64,000 bases of DNA, taken from Citrobacter europaeus. Lineage in GTDB: Bacteria; Pseudomonadota; Gammaproteobacteria; Enterobacterales; Enterobacteriaceae. Location of the stretch: the NCBI GenBank assembly GCA_020099315.1, contig CP083650.1, positions 2,170,001-2,234,000 of the forward strand, given 5' to 3'. Numbering within the stretch: the first letter of the stretch is position 1; every line of letters begins with the position of its first letter. This document shows positions 62,974-64,000 of this stretch, in pieces. The notes beneath the pieces are model-generated. The model searched no databases, was not told the DNA's origin, and saw only the letters and a list, made by a program, of their open reading frames with translations. The translations under genes were made by a program, and so were the position numbers.

Positions 62974-63744
62974 CTACACGGTATAAATCCGGATGTCGTG
63001 CGCCTGGAAAGCCGTGGCATACTCTTTGCTGATATTTTCCTCGACGACAATTACATCAATATTGCTGCTTTCAGTGACGACATAACGGGCAACTGCCGGG
63101 ATTTTCTCCGCCGTCAGCGCGACGATAGTTTCATTACACTGCTTGATCACCGCTTTTTTGAACTCACAATCCGCGTAATCAAATCCCGTTAATCCGGACT
63201 CGGGCGACATCGCGCAGCCGCCAATAAATCCCTGATCGAATAAAATACCCTGCACCTGTGAGATGGCTGGGGCGCCCACACACCCTCCCGAAGATCGCTG
63301 TACCGCGCCGCCCAGCATAATGACCTCAAACAACGGCTTTTTTAGCAAAGCGGCAGCAATCTCCGGTGAGTTTGTCACTACGGTTAACGCCAGCTCGGCG
63401 GGCAGGGCTTCTGCCATCGCCAGGTTGGTACTGCCGGTGTCAATAAAAATGCAGCTTCCCGATTTGACCAACCGGGCACATCTCTGCGCGATGTTGCTCT
63501 TTTTCGCCACATTAATATTCTTGCGCACGGTGATGTCTTCGGACTCAGGGAGTGCAATGACCGCGCCGCCATAGACCTTTTTGCACACGCCATCTTTACT
63601 CAGTTCATGCAGATCACGGCGGATTGTATGTTCAGAAACACCTAACCTGCTGGCAAGTTCGGAACAGATGACTCTGCCGTTTTCCTGCAGGATCTGATAG
63701 ATAAGCGCCTGGCGTTGTTCCGGGAACGCTGCGTAATCGAGCAT
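62974..63744 (-). CDS. DeoR-family transcriptional regulator
   Basis: A 256-residue regulator with the DeoR helix-turn-helix (SELASRLGVSEHTIRRDLHEL, residues about 25-46) and the C-terminal sugar-phosphate sensor (FIDTGSTNLAMA, GFIGGCAMSPESGLTG). Start at MLDYAAF behind GGAG; a reading from 63816 adds 24 residues without support. The target is unknown, but the divergent VOC-family gene that begins at 63864 is a natural candidate. Confidence 0.9.
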   Translation of the reverse strand: MLDYAAFPEQRQALIYQILQENGRVICSELASRLGVSEHTIRRDLHELSKDGVCKKVYGGAVIALPESEDITVRKNINVAKKSNIAQRCARLVKSGSCIFIDTGSTNLAMAEALPAELALTVVTNSPEIAAALLKKPLFEVIMLGGAVQRSSGGCVGAPAISQVQGILFDQGFIGGCAMSPESGLTGFDYADCEFKKAVIKQCNETIVALTAEKIPAVARYVVTESSNIDVIVVEENISKEYATAFQAHDIRIYTV

Positions 63745-63863
63745 AAACACTCCAGAGAAAATAAAAATAGAGCAACAACAAGCATGATCGTGCATTATGG
63801 TTCGCGATGTCAACATCCCTGTGGGGAACCTATTTTTTTGGTTACAGCAAGTAGAGGTCAGCT

Positions 63864-64000
63864 ATGAAGGTTGCGCATATCGCGTTATGGACATTGGATC
63901 TCGAGCAGCAAGCTCAGTTCTGGGTTACGTTTTTTGACGCAAGGATCAACGAAAAATACTGCAGTAAAACCAATCCTGGATTTGAATCCTATTTTGTCAG
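63864..64000 (+). CDS. VOC (glyoxalase-fold) protein, N-terminal fragment
   Basis: The reading frame starts at ATG 63864 behind AGAGGT and runs off the right edge after about 45 codons. MKVAHIALWTLDLEQQAQFWVTFF is the beta-alpha start of the vicinal-oxygen-chelate fold, with the first metal-ligand His at residue 5. The rest is not visible, so substrate and full length are unknown. It is divergent from the DeoR-type regulator. Confidence 0.8.
   Translation, partial: MKVAHIALWTLDLEQQAQFWVTFFDARINEKYCSKTNPGFESYFV

Noticed and set aside
1..64000. Search for CRISPR arrays, prophage, IS elements, integrons, tRNA or rRNA genes
   Set aside because: No regularly spaced repeats, transposase or integrase frames, or tRNA/rRNA-like stretches were seen by reading; all major frames are assigned to core or known accessory genes.

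Overview
The window is ordinary enterobacterial chromosome. Gene content, order and protein sequence follow the Escherichia coli trp-cysB-acnA-pyrF-rnb-fabI-sap-psp-tyrR-mppA stretch. Three features point away from E. coli and Salmonella and towards the Citrobacter freundii complex. A qnrB-type pentapeptide-repeat gene sits between pspF and sapA, the known chromosomal home of qnrB in Citrobacter. The puu putrescine operon that E. coli carries there is absent. A Salmonella STM1697-like EAL gene lies beside sapF. There is no prophage, IS element, CRISPR array, tRNA or rRNA. The species is an inference; the gene identities rest on recalled family sequences, not a database search.

Layout. 1-1900: start of the trp operon on the minus strand (trpD fragment, trpE, attenuator, trpL, TrpR-type operator/promoter). 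1930-7400: rnm(yciV)-yciO-rluB, cobA-yciK, sohB, yciN, with REP-like repeats at convergent ends. 7800-15815: topA, cysB, two tiny genes (ymiA, yciX), acnA, ribA. 16018-19671: pgpB, the lipopolysaccharide-control pair lapA-lapB, then pyrF-yciH. 19763-27878: osmB, the DeoR-type regulator yciT, yciZ, the c-di-GMP enzyme pdeR, rnb, yciW, fabI.

28000-38000 is more variable. An EAL-domain gene broken by one in-frame stop is followed by the five-gene sapABCDF peptide transporter operon. Next come a BOF-family periplasmic protein, a stress-type short-chain dehydrogenase, and qnrB with a LexA box, then pspF. 38166-39711 is pspABCD behind a sigma-54 promoter. 39903-52578 is a complete ycjMNOPQRSTUV-ompG cluster for alpha-glucoside uptake and breakdown: porin, ABC importer, two phosphorylases, 3-keto-sugar dehydrogenases, epimerase and beta-phosphoglucomutase. 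Its LacI-type regulator ycjW is at 52608-53618. This cluster lies between pspD and pspE rather than downstream of pspE as in E. coli, leaving pspE alone and divergent from ycjW. Two copies of a 14-bp near-palindrome inside the cluster are candidate YcjW operators.

53847-64000: pspE, ycjX-ycjF, tyrR with a TYR-box palindrome, tpx, the murein-peptide recycling genes ycjG, mpaA and mppA, a Rof/YaeO-like Rho-inhibitor paralogue, and a DeoR-type regulator divergent from a truncated glyoxalase-fold gene at the right edge.

I found no wholly new multi-gene system. The items most worth a second look are the qnrB locus with its frame-shifted upstream reading frame, the broken EAL gene with an 18-bp-period repeat upstream, the displaced ycj cluster with repeated operators, and the Rof paralogue behind mppA.
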